From assembly GCA_025965315.1 (NCBI GenBank), contig JAOPXD010000044.1, positions 1 to 42,067 on the forward strand: a stretch of 42,067 nucleotides of DNA. The letters are read 5' to 3'. The stretch's first letter is position 1. Every line of letters starts with the position of its first letter. The stretch is from Marmoricola sp. (GTDB taxonomy: Bacteria > Actinomycetota > Actinomycetes > Propionibacteriales > Nocardioidaceae). The notes beneath the pieces are model-generated. The model saw only the letters and a list, made by a program, of their open reading frames with translations. It was not told the DNA's origin and ran no database searches. Made by a program: the position numbers and the translations under genes. Shown here piece after piece: positions 1 through 7,048 of the stretch.

Positions 1-275
<275 letters not shown>

Positions 276-394
276 TCACGCAGATGAGTCGGACGGCCGG
301 TTCGTCGCCCGCGACGGACGATCCGGGCTGACCCGACAGACCCTTCCCGTCGGCGCCTTCGGACCTCGACTTACCCGGCCCTGAGTAGTACTTG

Positions 395-421
395 TTGTCA
401 CTCTCGAACCGAGAGTGCCAG
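395..421. promoter_or_regulatory. Second, degenerate CIRCE element downstream of the first
   Basis: TTGTCACTC, 9 nt, then GAGTGCCAG: 14 of 18 arm positions match the CIRCE consensus with the exact 9-nt spacer. It starts 36 nt from the first element and lies right at or after the predicted groEL start site. The inner part is also an 8-bp perfect inverted repeat (CACTCTCG / CGAGAGTG). Confidence 0.75.
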
Positions 422-427
422 CCCCAA

Positions 428-456
428 TTGTTAGCACTCGGCACCTGAGAGTGCAA
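428..456 (-). promoter_or_regulatory. groEL promoter, sigma-70 type
   Basis: On the minus strand TTGCAC (456-451) and TAACAA (433-428) are separated by exactly 17 nt, a canonical -35/-10 layout. Both hexamers lie inside or at the edge of the 431-457 CIRCE palindrome, so a bound HrcA repressor would cover the polymerase site. Transcription would start near 421. No start site has been measured; this is a sequence reading. Confidence 0.75.
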
Positions 457-457
457 A
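431..457. promoter_or_regulatory. CIRCE operator (HrcA binding site), near-perfect
   Basis: TTAGCACTC, 9 nt, then GAGTGCAAA. The CIRCE consensus is TTAGCACTC-N9-GAGTGCTAA, so 17 of 18 arm positions match. It overlaps the groEL -35 and -10 hexamers. HrcA repression through this element is well established for groE genes. Confidence 0.93.
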
Positions 458-483
458 CAGCAAACCCGGCAGCTACCCGGCAG

Positions 484-1305
484 CTACCCGCGCCCGAGCA
501 GGCGACCGATGAGTGCGGCGAAGGCGGGCCCGTTCGCCGGCAGCACGTCCAGGTACAGACCGGGCTCGGTGACCTCGAGCTCGCTGACCGCGAGGGTGCC
601 GTCGGCGAGCCGGATCTGGTCGACCCGGCCGTAGTCCAGGCGGGTACCGAGGATCCGCTCCGCGACGGCCACCGTACGCCGGGCCAGCTCGGTCGCCTCG
701 GCCGTCGGTACCACCGCGACGGTGGTTCCGCCGTAGTGCTCGTGCACCCGGATCTCCTCGCCGGCCGGCAGCTTGCGGACCATCGAGACCGGCTCGCCAC
801 CGAGCACGAACACCGAGGTCTCGCCCTCGGTCCGGACCGATTCGACCAGCGGCTGGACCACCCACGGACCGGGACCGGCCGGCGTACCGATGCTGACTCC
901 GCGCCCTCCGGCACCGACGCTCGGCTTGATCACGGCCTGGTCGAACGAGGCGATCGCCGCCGGCAGGTCGGCGGCCGTCCCGACGACGATCGTCGGGACC
1001 ACCGGCAGACCGGCGGCCGCGAGCTCGAGCAGGTACGACTTGTCGGTGTTCCAGGCGAACACCGCGGCACTGTTCATCAGCCGCGGTACGGCCGCTGCCC
1101 AGGCCAGGAACTGCGGGAGCCGTTCGTGGTAGTCCCAGGTCGAGCGCACCGAGACCAACGCCGCGCCCCAGTCGACCTGCGGGTCGTCCCAGGTCGCCCA
1201 ACGAGCACTGATCCCGGCGGCTGCGAGTGCCTGGTCGAGGGCCGGGTGACCCGGCTCCCCGTCCGCCCAGGCGCTGCTGGTGGCCAGCAGCAGATCCATG
1301 TTCAT
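484..1305 (-). CDS. ATP-grasp domain protein (RimK-like ligase)
   Basis: 273 aa from the ATG at 1305 (MNMDLLLATSSAWADGEPGH); a longer upstream reading is possible but would cross the divergent neighbour. ATP-grasp features are visible: the VIKPSVGAGGRGVSI nucleotide-binding loop around residues 130-145, ETSVFVLGGEPV in mid-protein, and an acidic metal-binding end (YGRVDQIRLADGTLAVSELEVTEPGLYLD). The family joins a carboxylate to an amine or thiol through an acyl-phosphate. Similar actinobacterial proteins are annotated as RimK-like or DcsG-like. The substrate cannot be told. It is divergent from the DGPF gene across 85 nt and has a weak GGA site upstream. It stands alone in its direction. Confidence 0.8.
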   Translation of the reverse strand: MNMDLLLATSSAWADGEPGHPALDQALAAAGISARWATWDDPQVDWGAALVSVRSTWDYHERLPQFLAWAAAVPRLMNSAAVFAWNTDKSYLLELAAAGLPVVPTIVVGTAADLPAAIASFDQAVIKPSVGAGGRGVSIGTPAGPGPWVVQPLVESVRTEGETSVFVLGGEPVSMVRKLPAGEEIRVHEHYGGTTVAVVPTAEATELARRTVAVAERILGTRLDYGRVDQIRLADGTLAVSELEVTEPGLYLDVLPANGPAFAALIGRLLGRG

Positions 1306-1390
1306 AAGTTCCAGCCTGCCAGTTGTCGATTCCGTCCTGTCTCGCCCGTCATCCCGGTGACAGACTCCAACAGACCCGAGAGGAACCACC

Positions 1391-1744
1391 ATGACCGAGT
1401 ACGCCGTCCTCCTTCCTGGCGACGAGAGCAAGTGGACCGCCGCATCTGCCGAGCAGCAGGCGGAGATGTACCAGCGCCACATGAAGTTCGCCGAGCTGCT
1501 CGCGGCTCGTGGCCACCAGATCACCGGCGGCAACGAGCTCCAGGCCAGCAGCACCGCCCGCACCGTCACCGGATCGCTGGACGAGGTCGCCGTGACCGAC
1601 GGCCCGTACGCCGAGGCGGCCGAGCAGCTGACCGGCTTCTACACCGTCGTCACCGACGACCTCGACGACCTGCTGAAGGTCTGCGGGGTCCTCGCCGAGG
1701 GCGGGGCCAAGGTCGAGGTCCGTGCGACCGTCGTCCACGGCTGA
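1391..1744 (+). CDS. DGPF/YCII-domain protein, partner of ECF42 sigma factor
   Basis: 117 aa. It has the DGPF-family signature as TDGPYAEAAEQLTGFY near residues 68-83, in a small ferredoxin-like YCII fold. Proteins of this family are encoded next to ECF42 sigma factors across actinobacteria and are thought to be a partner or target; their chemistry is not established. A clear AGAGGA ribosome site lies 9 nt before the ATG. The gene overlaps the next one by 23 nt in a different frame, so the two are probably translationally coupled. Confidence 0.85.
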   Translation: MTEYAVLLPGDESKWTAASAEQQAEMYQRHMKFAELLAARGHQITGGNELQASSTARTVTGSLDEVAVTDGPYAEAAEQLTGFYTVVTDDLDDLLKVCGVLAEGGAKVEVRATVVHG

Positions 1745-2942
1745 CCGGATCGACCAGGTCTGGCGCGACGAGTGGGGGCGGCTGATCGCCCTCCTCGTCG
1801 CCCAGTACCGGCGCCTGGACCTTGCTGAGGACGGGCTCGCTGACGCCTTCGAGGCAGCGAGCCGGACCTGGCCGGTCGACGGCGTACCGGCGAACCCACC
1901 GGCCTGGCTGCTCACCGCGGCCCGCCGACGCATCGTCGACCGGTTGCGCTCGGACGCCGTCCTGGCGCGCCGGATGCCGCTGCTCGGCGTCGACGCCGAG
2001 CTGACCGAGGAGGCGCAACGGGTGATGGCCGATGCCGGCGAGGAGGTGCGCGACGAACGACTCCGACTGGTGCTGCTCTGCGCGCACCCGTCCCTGGCCG
2101 GCGAGGCCGCCGCTGCCCTGACCCTGCGGCTGGTGCTCGGTGTGTCCACCGAGGACATCGCCCGACTGTTCCTGGTCAGCACGTCCACGATGGCCGCGCG
2201 CCTGACCCGTGCCCGGCACAAGCTCGCCGGCGAGACGTTCACCGTTCCCGGGCGCGGCGAGCTCGACACCCGGATAGCCTCGGCCGCGTCCATCGCCTAC
2301 CTGGCCTTCACCGCCGGCTACGCGCCCGGCAGCGGTTCCGACGTGCACCGTCCCGAGCTCGCCGGGGAGGCGCTCCGGCTGGTGCGGGTCCTGCGCGAGG
2401 TCGCCCCGGGGCACGCCGACCTCGACGCCCTGCTGGCGTTGATGCTCCTCCAGCACGCCCGTCGCGACGCCCGCGTCGACCACGGCGAGCTGGTGCTGCT
2501 GCCCGACCAGGACCGCAGCCGCTGGGACGCCGACGAGATCGACGAAGCCGTCGACCTGCTCACCCCGCTGGTGAACGCCACCCCGACCCGGTGGTTGCTG
2601 GAGGCCCTGATCGCCTCCGAGCACGCGATCGCGGTCCGCGCCGAGGACACCGCGTGGCTCCGGATCGCCGGGTACTACGCCGAGCTCGAGGAGCTCACCG
2701 GCTCCCCCGTCGTACGGCTGAACCGGGCAGTGGCGGTCGCGGAGACCGACGGCCCGCTCGCTGCACTGGCACTGCTCGACGGCCTCACCCTGCCGGGTCA
2801 CCGGCTGCCCGGCGTACGGGCTGAGCTGCTGCACCGGGCCGGGCGCGTGCCCGAGGCCCGGGTCGAGCTCGAGGCGGCGATCCGACTGGCCGACAACGAT
2901 GCCGAACGGGCTCACCTCGCCGGGCGCCTCAGCGCCTGGTGA
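1722..2942 (+). CDS. ECF42-type RNA polymerase sigma factor with C-terminal helical extension
   Basis: 406 aa from a GTG start. Sigma region 2 covers about residues 10-75 (VAQYRRLDLAEDGLADAFEAA, then PPAWLLTAARRRIVDRLR). Region 4 lies around residues 120-175 (LRLVLGVSTEDIARLFLVSTSTMAARLTRARHKL is the helix-turn-helix part). The remaining roughly 220 residues are the TPR-like extension typical of ECF42, including SPVVRLNRAVAVAETDGPLAALALLD. In this group the extension replaces a separate anti-sigma factor as the regulatory element; none is present here. The start lies inside the DGPF gene, which suggests one transcript and stoichiometric coupling. Targets are unknown, but autoregulation of the DGPF promoter is usual for the group. 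Confidence 0.9.
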   Translation: MRPSSTADRIDQVWRDEWGRLIALLVAQYRRLDLAEDGLADAFEAASRTWPVDGVPANPPAWLLTAARRRIVDRLRSDAVLARRMPLLGVDAELTEEAQRVMADAGEEVRDERLRLVLLCAHPSLAGEAAAALTLRLVLGVSTEDIARLFLVSTSTMAARLTRARHKLAGETFTVPGRGELDTRIASAASIAYLAFTAGYAPGSGSDVHRPELAGEALRLVRVLREVAPGHADLDALLALMLLQHARRDARVDHGELVLLPDQDRSRWDADEIDEAVDLLTPLVNATPTRWLLEALIASEHAIAVRAEDTAWLRIAGYYAELEELTGSPVVRLNRAVAVAETDGPLAALALLDGLTLPGHRLPGVRAELLHRAGRVPEARVELEAAIRLADNDAERAHLAGRLSAW

Positions 2943-2956
2943 CCTAGGGTCGCCGC

Positions 2957-3874
2957 ATGGACGCAGGCACTGGCAAGAGCGACATGATCCCGAGCGGCGA
3001 CGGCCGCGACCTCGAGGTGCTCACCGGGGGCGACCCGGACGGGTTCCCGTTCCTGTTCCACGGTGGTACGCCGAGTGCCGCGGTCGCGTCCGCGGCGTTC
3101 GACCGGAGCGCGCGCGAGGCCGGTCTGCGGCTGATCACCTACTCCCGACCCGGGTACGGCGCCTCGACACCGTGGCCGTTCCCGTGGCCGCGGATCACCG
3201 ACGACCTGACCGACACGATCACCATCCTCGACACCCTCGGGATCGACACCTTCGTGACGCTCGGGTGGTCCGGCGGCGGGCCCCGCGCGCTGGCCTGCGC
3301 CACGCTCCTGCCACGGCGTTGCCGGGCCGCGGCCACGCTCGCCGGGATCGGGCCGGCGGACGCGGACGATCTCGACTTCACCGCTGGGATGGGGCCGGAG
3401 AACATTGCCGAGTTCGCCGCTGCGGCCGCCGGACCGCAGGCCTACGACGCGTTCCTCGCCGAGCCGGTCGCCGGCCTGGCCCAGGTGACCGGAGCCGAGG
3501 TGGCTGCCCAGCTCGGCGGCCTGGTCACCCCGGTCGACGTGGCGGCACTGACCGGCGAGTTCGCGGACTGGATGGCCGCGACCTTCCGGGCCGCCACCGC
3601 CCAGGGCGCGATCGGCTGGCGTGAGGACGGTCTGGCGATGATGGCCCCGTGGGGCTTCGACGTCGCCGAGATCCGGGTACCGGTGTCGATCTGGCAGGGA
3701 CGTGAGGACGCGATGGTCCCGTTCAGCCACGGGACCTGGCTCGCTGCCAACGTCCCGGGCGCCCGGGCACACCTCTACGACACCGAGGGCCACATCTCGT
3801 TGGTGAACCGGTTCGACGAGGTCCTCGCGGACCTCAGGGAGCTGGCCAGCCTGCCAGCAGCCGGTCCAACCTGA
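2957..3874 (+). CDS. Alpha/beta hydrolase
   Basis: 305 aa with a complete hydrolase triad. The nucleophile elbow is GWSGGG (Ser105), the oxyanion segment is FHGGTPS near residue 35, the acid is Asp in QGREDAMVPF, and the base is His in EGHISLV close to the C-terminus. The order and spacing fit proline-iminopeptidase or haloalkane-type hydrolases, but the substrate cannot be read from sequence. TAGGGT ends exactly 6 nt before the ATG and there is no good ribosome site, which suggests a leaderless transcript separate from the ECF gene 14 nt upstream. Its last 41 nt overlap the convergent membrane-protein gene. Confidence 0.85.
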   Translation: MDAGTGKSDMIPSGDGRDLEVLTGGDPDGFPFLFHGGTPSAAVASAAFDRSAREAGLRLITYSRPGYGASTPWPFPWPRITDDLTDTITILDTLGIDTFVTLGWSGGGPRALACATLLPRRCRAAATLAGIGPADADDLDFTAGMGPENIAEFAAAAAGPQAYDAFLAEPVAGLAQVTGAEVAAQLGGLVTPVDVAALTGEFADWMAATFRAATAQGAIGWREDGLAMMAPWGFDVAEIRVPVSIWQGREDAMVPFSHGTWLAANVPGARAHLYDTEGHISLVNRFDEVLADLRELASLPAAGPT

Positions 3875-4475
3875 CCGCCCCTGCGGCGAGCGACAGCATC
3901 AGTACCGACACTCCGGCGCTGTACAGCGCGACGATCCCGTACCCGTGCTCGCCGACGTCGAGGAACGGGTACGGGTACCAGTTCACGAAAGAGCCCCGGA
4001 CCAGCGTGTAGGCCAGCCAGAACACCGGGACGACCAGGAACGGCACCAGGTCGGCCGTGCTGGCGCGACGGCGCGGGCCGAAGGCCAGCCAGCCGATCAG
4101 CGCGAGCAGCGGGACCACCAGGTGCAGGAGCTTGTCGGCGACCAGGTCCCAGCCGTGCAGGTTCAGCAGCGGCCGCAGCAAGAAGAAGTGCACGACACCT
4201 CCGCCGAAGCAGATCACGACCGCGTCCAGCCGCAGCGCCCGCCAGATCCGGCTGTCGCGATCGACACCGAGCGCGAGGGTCAGCGTCGTCGCCGCCACCA
4301 GGACGTTGCTCCAGATCGTCAGGTACGAGACGAACCGCACCAACCGGGTGCCCGGATCGATCCGGTGGGCTTCGTCGAGCACCTTGTGACCCTGGATGAC
4401 CAGGACGAGCTGCAGCACGATCGCGAAGGTCGCGACGAGGAAGGTGAGCAGGTGGAAGGCGCGGGCGCGGCTCAT
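3834..4475 (-). CDS. Pr6Pr-family integral membrane protein
   Basis: 213 aa with about six hydrophobic segments, starting with FLVATFAIVLQLVLVI and ending with VALYSAGVSVLMLSLAAGA. The pattern RFVSYLTIWSN, HFFLLRPL, DKLLHLVVPLLALIGWL and WYPYPFLDVGEHGY is the one seen in actinobacterial Pr6Pr (FAR-17a/AIG1-like) membrane proteins, whose function is unknown. TAGTCT lies 6 nt upstream of the ATG, so transcription is probably leaderless. Its N-terminus MSRAR.. resembles that of the lipoprotein encoded just upstream at 4492-5106, including at DNA level. It overlaps the hydrolase tail-to-tail. Confidence 0.8.
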   Translation of the reverse strand: MSRARAFHLLTFLVATFAIVLQLVLVIQGHKVLDEAHRIDPGTRLVRFVSYLTIWSNVLVAATTLTLALGVDRDSRIWRALRLDAVVICFGGGVVHFFLLRPLLNLHGWDLVADKLLHLVVPLLALIGWLAFGPRRRASTADLVPFLVVPVFWLAYTLVRGSFVNWYPYPFLDVGEHGYGIVALYSAGVSVLMLSLAAGAVRLDRLLAGWPAP

Positions 4476-4491
4476 GTCCGGAGACTAGCCG

Positions 4492-5106
4492 TCACCGGAC
4501 CGCGATCTGGTGAGCCAGTGCGACAGCGGCGGTCTGGGTGAAGGAGCCGCTGATCTCGATGCTGCCGTCGGTGATCGGAGCATCGACCGACGCGGCCGTC
4601 AGGACCTTGCCGCCGACGACGAGCCCCAGCCTCCCCCCGCTTCGGAACAGCTTCCGCGTCAGGCGCGCGAGGACGGCCGTGCCCCGGCGGTCGAACTCGA
4701 TGTTCACCACCCAGGTCGACTCGCCAGGAGGCACATCAGTGCTGACCTGGCGGACCTTGCCCGCCCAGGATGCCGGGGCGAGCAGGTACTTGGTCCTGTG
4801 ATCGCACGCGAGCAGGAAGGACTTCGCACCCGTGGCGTGCGGGGCCCGCTCCGTCCGGGGGCAGACGAAGCTCGCGAAGCGCAATACCTCGGGTGCAGGC
4901 GCCGTCGGTGCTCCTGCGCCAGCGCTCGGTCTGAGCACCACCCGGAACTGCAGCTGCCCCGGACGAGTCGGTGCCAGGGTCGACGGGGTCAGCGACGGAG
5001 TTGGCGTGGGCCCGTGACCAGCAGCCGTGGAGTGGCCACCGCAGCCGGCCAGAAGCAGGGCGGCGACCAGGAAGCAGGACACGTGGGAGACCCGGGCACG
5101 GCTCAT
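4492..5106 (-). CDS. Lipoprotein with a SecD P1-head-like domain
   Basis: 204 aa. The N-terminus has a signal peptide with lipobox LLAGC, so the mature protein should be lipid-anchored outside the membrane. A proline/threonine linker follows (PTPTPSLTPSTLAPTRPG). The C-terminal 70 residues (VNIEFDRRGTAVLARLTRKL ... GGKVLTAASVDAPITDGSI ... SGSFTQTAAVALAHQI) match the periplasmic P1 head pattern of SecD, which has FDxxG, a DGKVxSAP-like strand and an ISGxFT helix. No SecD membrane part is present. TAGAGT 6 nt before the ATG suggests a leaderless transcript. The role is unknown; an export-related or substrate-binding job is possible but unproven. Confidence 0.8.
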   Translation of the reverse strand: MSRARVSHVSCFLVAALLLAGCGGHSTAAGHGPTPTPSLTPSTLAPTRPGQLQFRVVLRPSAGAGAPTAPAPEVLRFASFVCPRTERAPHATGAKSFLLACDHRTKYLLAPASWAGKVRQVSTDVPPGESTWVVNIEFDRRGTAVLARLTRKLFRSGGRLGLVVGGKVLTAASVDAPITDGSIEISGSFTQTAAVALAHQIAVR

Positions 5107-5252
5107 GACCTGACTCTAGGGCTTCGCACGCTGGGCCGTCGGAAGGCGATGCGGGCGGCGAACACGAAGTCGAAGCCGGCGCAGACCGGTGCGCCGTGGC
5201 CCACCCGAGCACGGCGCCGCCCACGAGTGCCGGAACCGTGCTGCCGGGCACG

Positions 5253-5528
5253 TCAGCCGCCGGCGACGGCGGGGATGATCGAGATCGAGGCGCCGGCCGG
5301 GGTCGCCGTGCCGAGGCCGTCGAGGAAGCGGACGTCCTCGTTGCCGACGTACACGTTCACGAACCGGCGCAGGTCGCCGGCGTCGTCCAGCACGCGGGCC
5401 TTGATCCCCGGGTGGTTCGCCTCGAGGTCGTTGAGCACCCCGTCCAGGTCAGTACCCTCGGCGCTGACCTCGGAGGCCCCGTCGGTGTAGGTGCGCAGGA
5501 TGGTCGGGATCCGGACGGACACGCTCAT
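5253..5528 (-). CDS. metO: MoaD/ThiS-type sulfur-carrier protein, MetO/CysO-like
   Basis: 91 aa beta-grasp protein of the MoaD/ThiS family ending in Gly-Gly (IIPAVAGG), the tail that is adenylated and turned into a thiocarboxylate. Internal hallmarks are LRRFVNVYVGNEDVRFLDGL and PAGASISIIP. It starts 29 nt after the stop of the threonine-synthase-like gene, with AGGAGA 10 nt before the ATG, so it is the second gene of that riboswitch-controlled unit. In Streptomyces, MetO is the carrier that gives sulfur to MetM for homocysteine synthesis (from memory of published work). CysO, the cysteine-synthesis carrier, is the alternative name. The activating E1-like and C-terminal-processing enzymes are not in this window. 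Confidence 0.85.
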   Translation of the reverse strand: MSVSVRIPTILRTYTDGASEVSAEGTDLDGVLNDLEANHPGIKARVLDDAGDLRRFVNVYVGNEDVRFLDGLGTATPAGASISIIPAVAGG

Positions 5529-5557
5529 GGTGCTGGTTCTCCTGGTGGGTGGGGCGA

Positions 5558-6838
5558 TCAGATGATGCCGGCCGCGACGAACGCGTCGTACGTCGGGGCG
5601 ATGGTGGCGACGGGGCCGACGCGGTCGGAGATCGCGTCCAGGGTCTTGAGGCCGTGCCCGGTGTTGATCACGACCGTCTCCAGGGACGGGTCCAGCTGAC
5701 CGGTCTCGACGAGCTTCTTCAGCACCGCGACGGTGGTCCCACCGGCGGTCTCGGTGAAGATGCCCTCGGTCCGCGCGAGCAGCACGATGCCGTCACGGAT
5801 CTCGTCGTCGGTGACCTCCTCGACCGCACCGCCGGTGCGCCGGGCGATGTCGAGGACGTAGATGCCGTCGGCAGGGTTGCCGATCGCCAACGACTTGGCG
5901 ATGGTGTCCGGCTTGACCGGGCGGATCGCGTCGACACCCGCCTTGAACGCGGTCGCGACCGGGCCGCACCCCTCGGCCTGGGCGCCGAAGACCTTGTAGG
6001 GCTTGTCCTCGACCAGGCCGAGCTTGATGAACTCCTGGAACGACTTGTCGACCTTGGTGAGCTGGGAGCCGGAGGCGACCGGGATCACGATCTGGTCGGG
6101 CAGCCGCCAGCCGAGCTGCTCGGCGATCTCGTAGCCCAGGGTCTTGGAGCCCTCGGCGTAGAACGGGCGGACGTTGACGTTCACGAACGCCCAGCCGTCC
6201 TCCTCGCCGGCGATCTCGGAGGCCAGCTTGTTCACGTCGTCGTAGTTGCCGTCGACAGCGACCAGCGACTCGGTGAAGATCGCGGAGTTGACCTGCTTGG
6301 GCTGCTCGAGGTTGCTCGGGATGAAGACCACGGTCTTGATCCCGGCACGGGCGCCCGCAGCAGCGACGGCGTTGGCGAGGTTGCCGGTGGACGGACAGGC
6401 GAACACCTTGGCGCCGAACTCGACCGCGGCGCTCAGGGCGCACGCGACGACCCGGTCCTTGAAGGAGTTGGTCGGGTTGGTGGAGTCGTCCTTGACCCAC
6501 AGCGTGGTGATCCCGAGCTCGCGGCCGAGGTTGTTCGCCTTGAGGAGCCGGGTGTACCCGGGCTCGGTGTTCGGCGACTGCTCGATGTCGTCGGGGACGG
6601 GCAGCAGCGCCTTGTAGCGCCAGATGTTCGCGGGCCCGGCCTCGATGTCCGCGCGGGTGATGGCCGGGAAGTCGTAGGAGATCTCCAGCGGGCCGAAGCA
6701 CTCCATGCAGGCGTAGTGCGGGCCGAGCTCCTGGGTGGCGCCGCACTCGCGACAGATGAGTCCGGTGGCGTTCCCGAAGGCACGGTCACGAAGGACGGTG
6801 CCGCCCGCCGTCTGCTGTACCGGGGTTACGTTGCTCAA
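5558..6838 (-). CDS. metM: Threonine-synthase-fold PLP enzyme, probable MetM (O-phosphohomoserine to homocysteine)
   Basis: 426 aa from a TTG start at 6838, chosen because a perfect AAGGAGG lies 6 nt upstream; an ATG at 6856 would put that ribosome site inside the gene. An N-terminal Cys4 zinc-ribbon-like motif is visible (C29, C32, C44, C47). The PLP lysine is K127 in NPTNSFKDR, followed by the phosphate loop STGNLANAVAAAGARAG. By family it could be threonine synthase (thrC). The SAM-I riboswitch in its leader and the sulfur-carrier gene directly downstream instead fit MetM, which uses O-phospho-homoserine plus carrier thiocarboxylate to make homocysteine. A second, canonical thrC elsewhere in the genome would settle it, but it is outside this view. 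Confidence 0.82.
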   Translation of the reverse strand: MSNVTPVQQTAGGTVLRDRAFGNATGLICRECGATQELGPHYACMECFGPLEISYDFPAITRADIEAGPANIWRYKALLPVPDDIEQSPNTEPGYTRLLKANNLGRELGITTLWVKDDSTNPTNSFKDRVVACALSAAVEFGAKVFACPSTGNLANAVAAAGARAGIKTVVFIPSNLEQPKQVNSAIFTESLVAVDGNYDDVNKLASEIAGEEDGWAFVNVNVRPFYAEGSKTLGYEIAEQLGWRLPDQIVIPVASGSQLTKVDKSFQEFIKLGLVEDKPYKVFGAQAEGCGPVATAFKAGVDAIRPVKPDTIAKSLAIGNPADGIYVLDIARRTGGAVEEVTDDEIRDGIVLLARTEGIFTETAGGTTVAVLKKLVETGQLDPSLETVVINTGHGLKTLDAISDRVGPVATIAPTYDAFVAAGII

Positions 6839-6851
6839 AGGAGGCCTCCTT
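6838..6851 (-). promoter_or_regulatory. Self-complementary ribosome binding site of metM
   Basis: The minus strand reads AAGGAGGCCTCCTT, a perfect 14-nt palindrome. Its first half is an ideal Shine-Dalgarno sequence, and its last T is the first base of the TTG start codon. It begins directly after the last base of riboswitch helix P1. A short hairpin (5 bp, loop of 4) could hide the ribosome site, so it may be the expression platform. Confidence 0.7.
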
Positions 6852-6971
6852 CTCATCTTCCCCGGGTCGGCTCTCGACCAAGGACGGATTTGGCACCACA
6901 CCCACGAATTGAGGCTCGTGCGGCGGTTGCCGGGACTTCAACGGGCCGTTCCCTCAGTCCCTCTCGATGAG
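6852..6971 (-). ncRNA. SAM-I (S-box) riboswitch in the metM leader
   Basis: Minus-strand RNA, 120 nt. P1 closes with CTCATC (6971-6966) and GATGAG (6857-6852). After P1 comes GAGAG, then helix P2 GGGACT...AGTCCC enclosing the kink-turn/pseudoknot piece GAGGGA..CGGCCC. The highly conserved GGCAACC follows. P3 contains CACGA...TCGTG, then GGTGCCAAATCC (consensus GGUGCUAAUUCC). P4 is GGTCG/CGACC. All core SAM-I elements occur in order, so this is not SAM-IV. No uridine-rich terminator follows; helix P1 abuts the ribosome binding site, so control is probably translational, with SAM turning the gene off. Confidence 0.93.
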
Positions 6972-7048
6972 CTGTGCACCAGCGTATGGAGCGAGCCCAG
7001 AATGTGCACGTCGATTCCACCATGCGAGACCGTCGTCCCACATCGTGG

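Noticed and set aside
5107-5252. Short frame MPGSTVPALVGGAVLGW on the minus strand between metO and the lipoprotein
   Set aside because: It continues only as a frame-shadow of the lipoprotein gene; it could be a decayed fragment, but nothing supports a gene.
6839-6971. SAM-IV riboswitch as an alternative to SAM-I
   Set aside because: The kink-turn segment GAGGGA..GGCCC and GGTGCCAAATCC fit SAM-I; the SAM-IV core order is not present.
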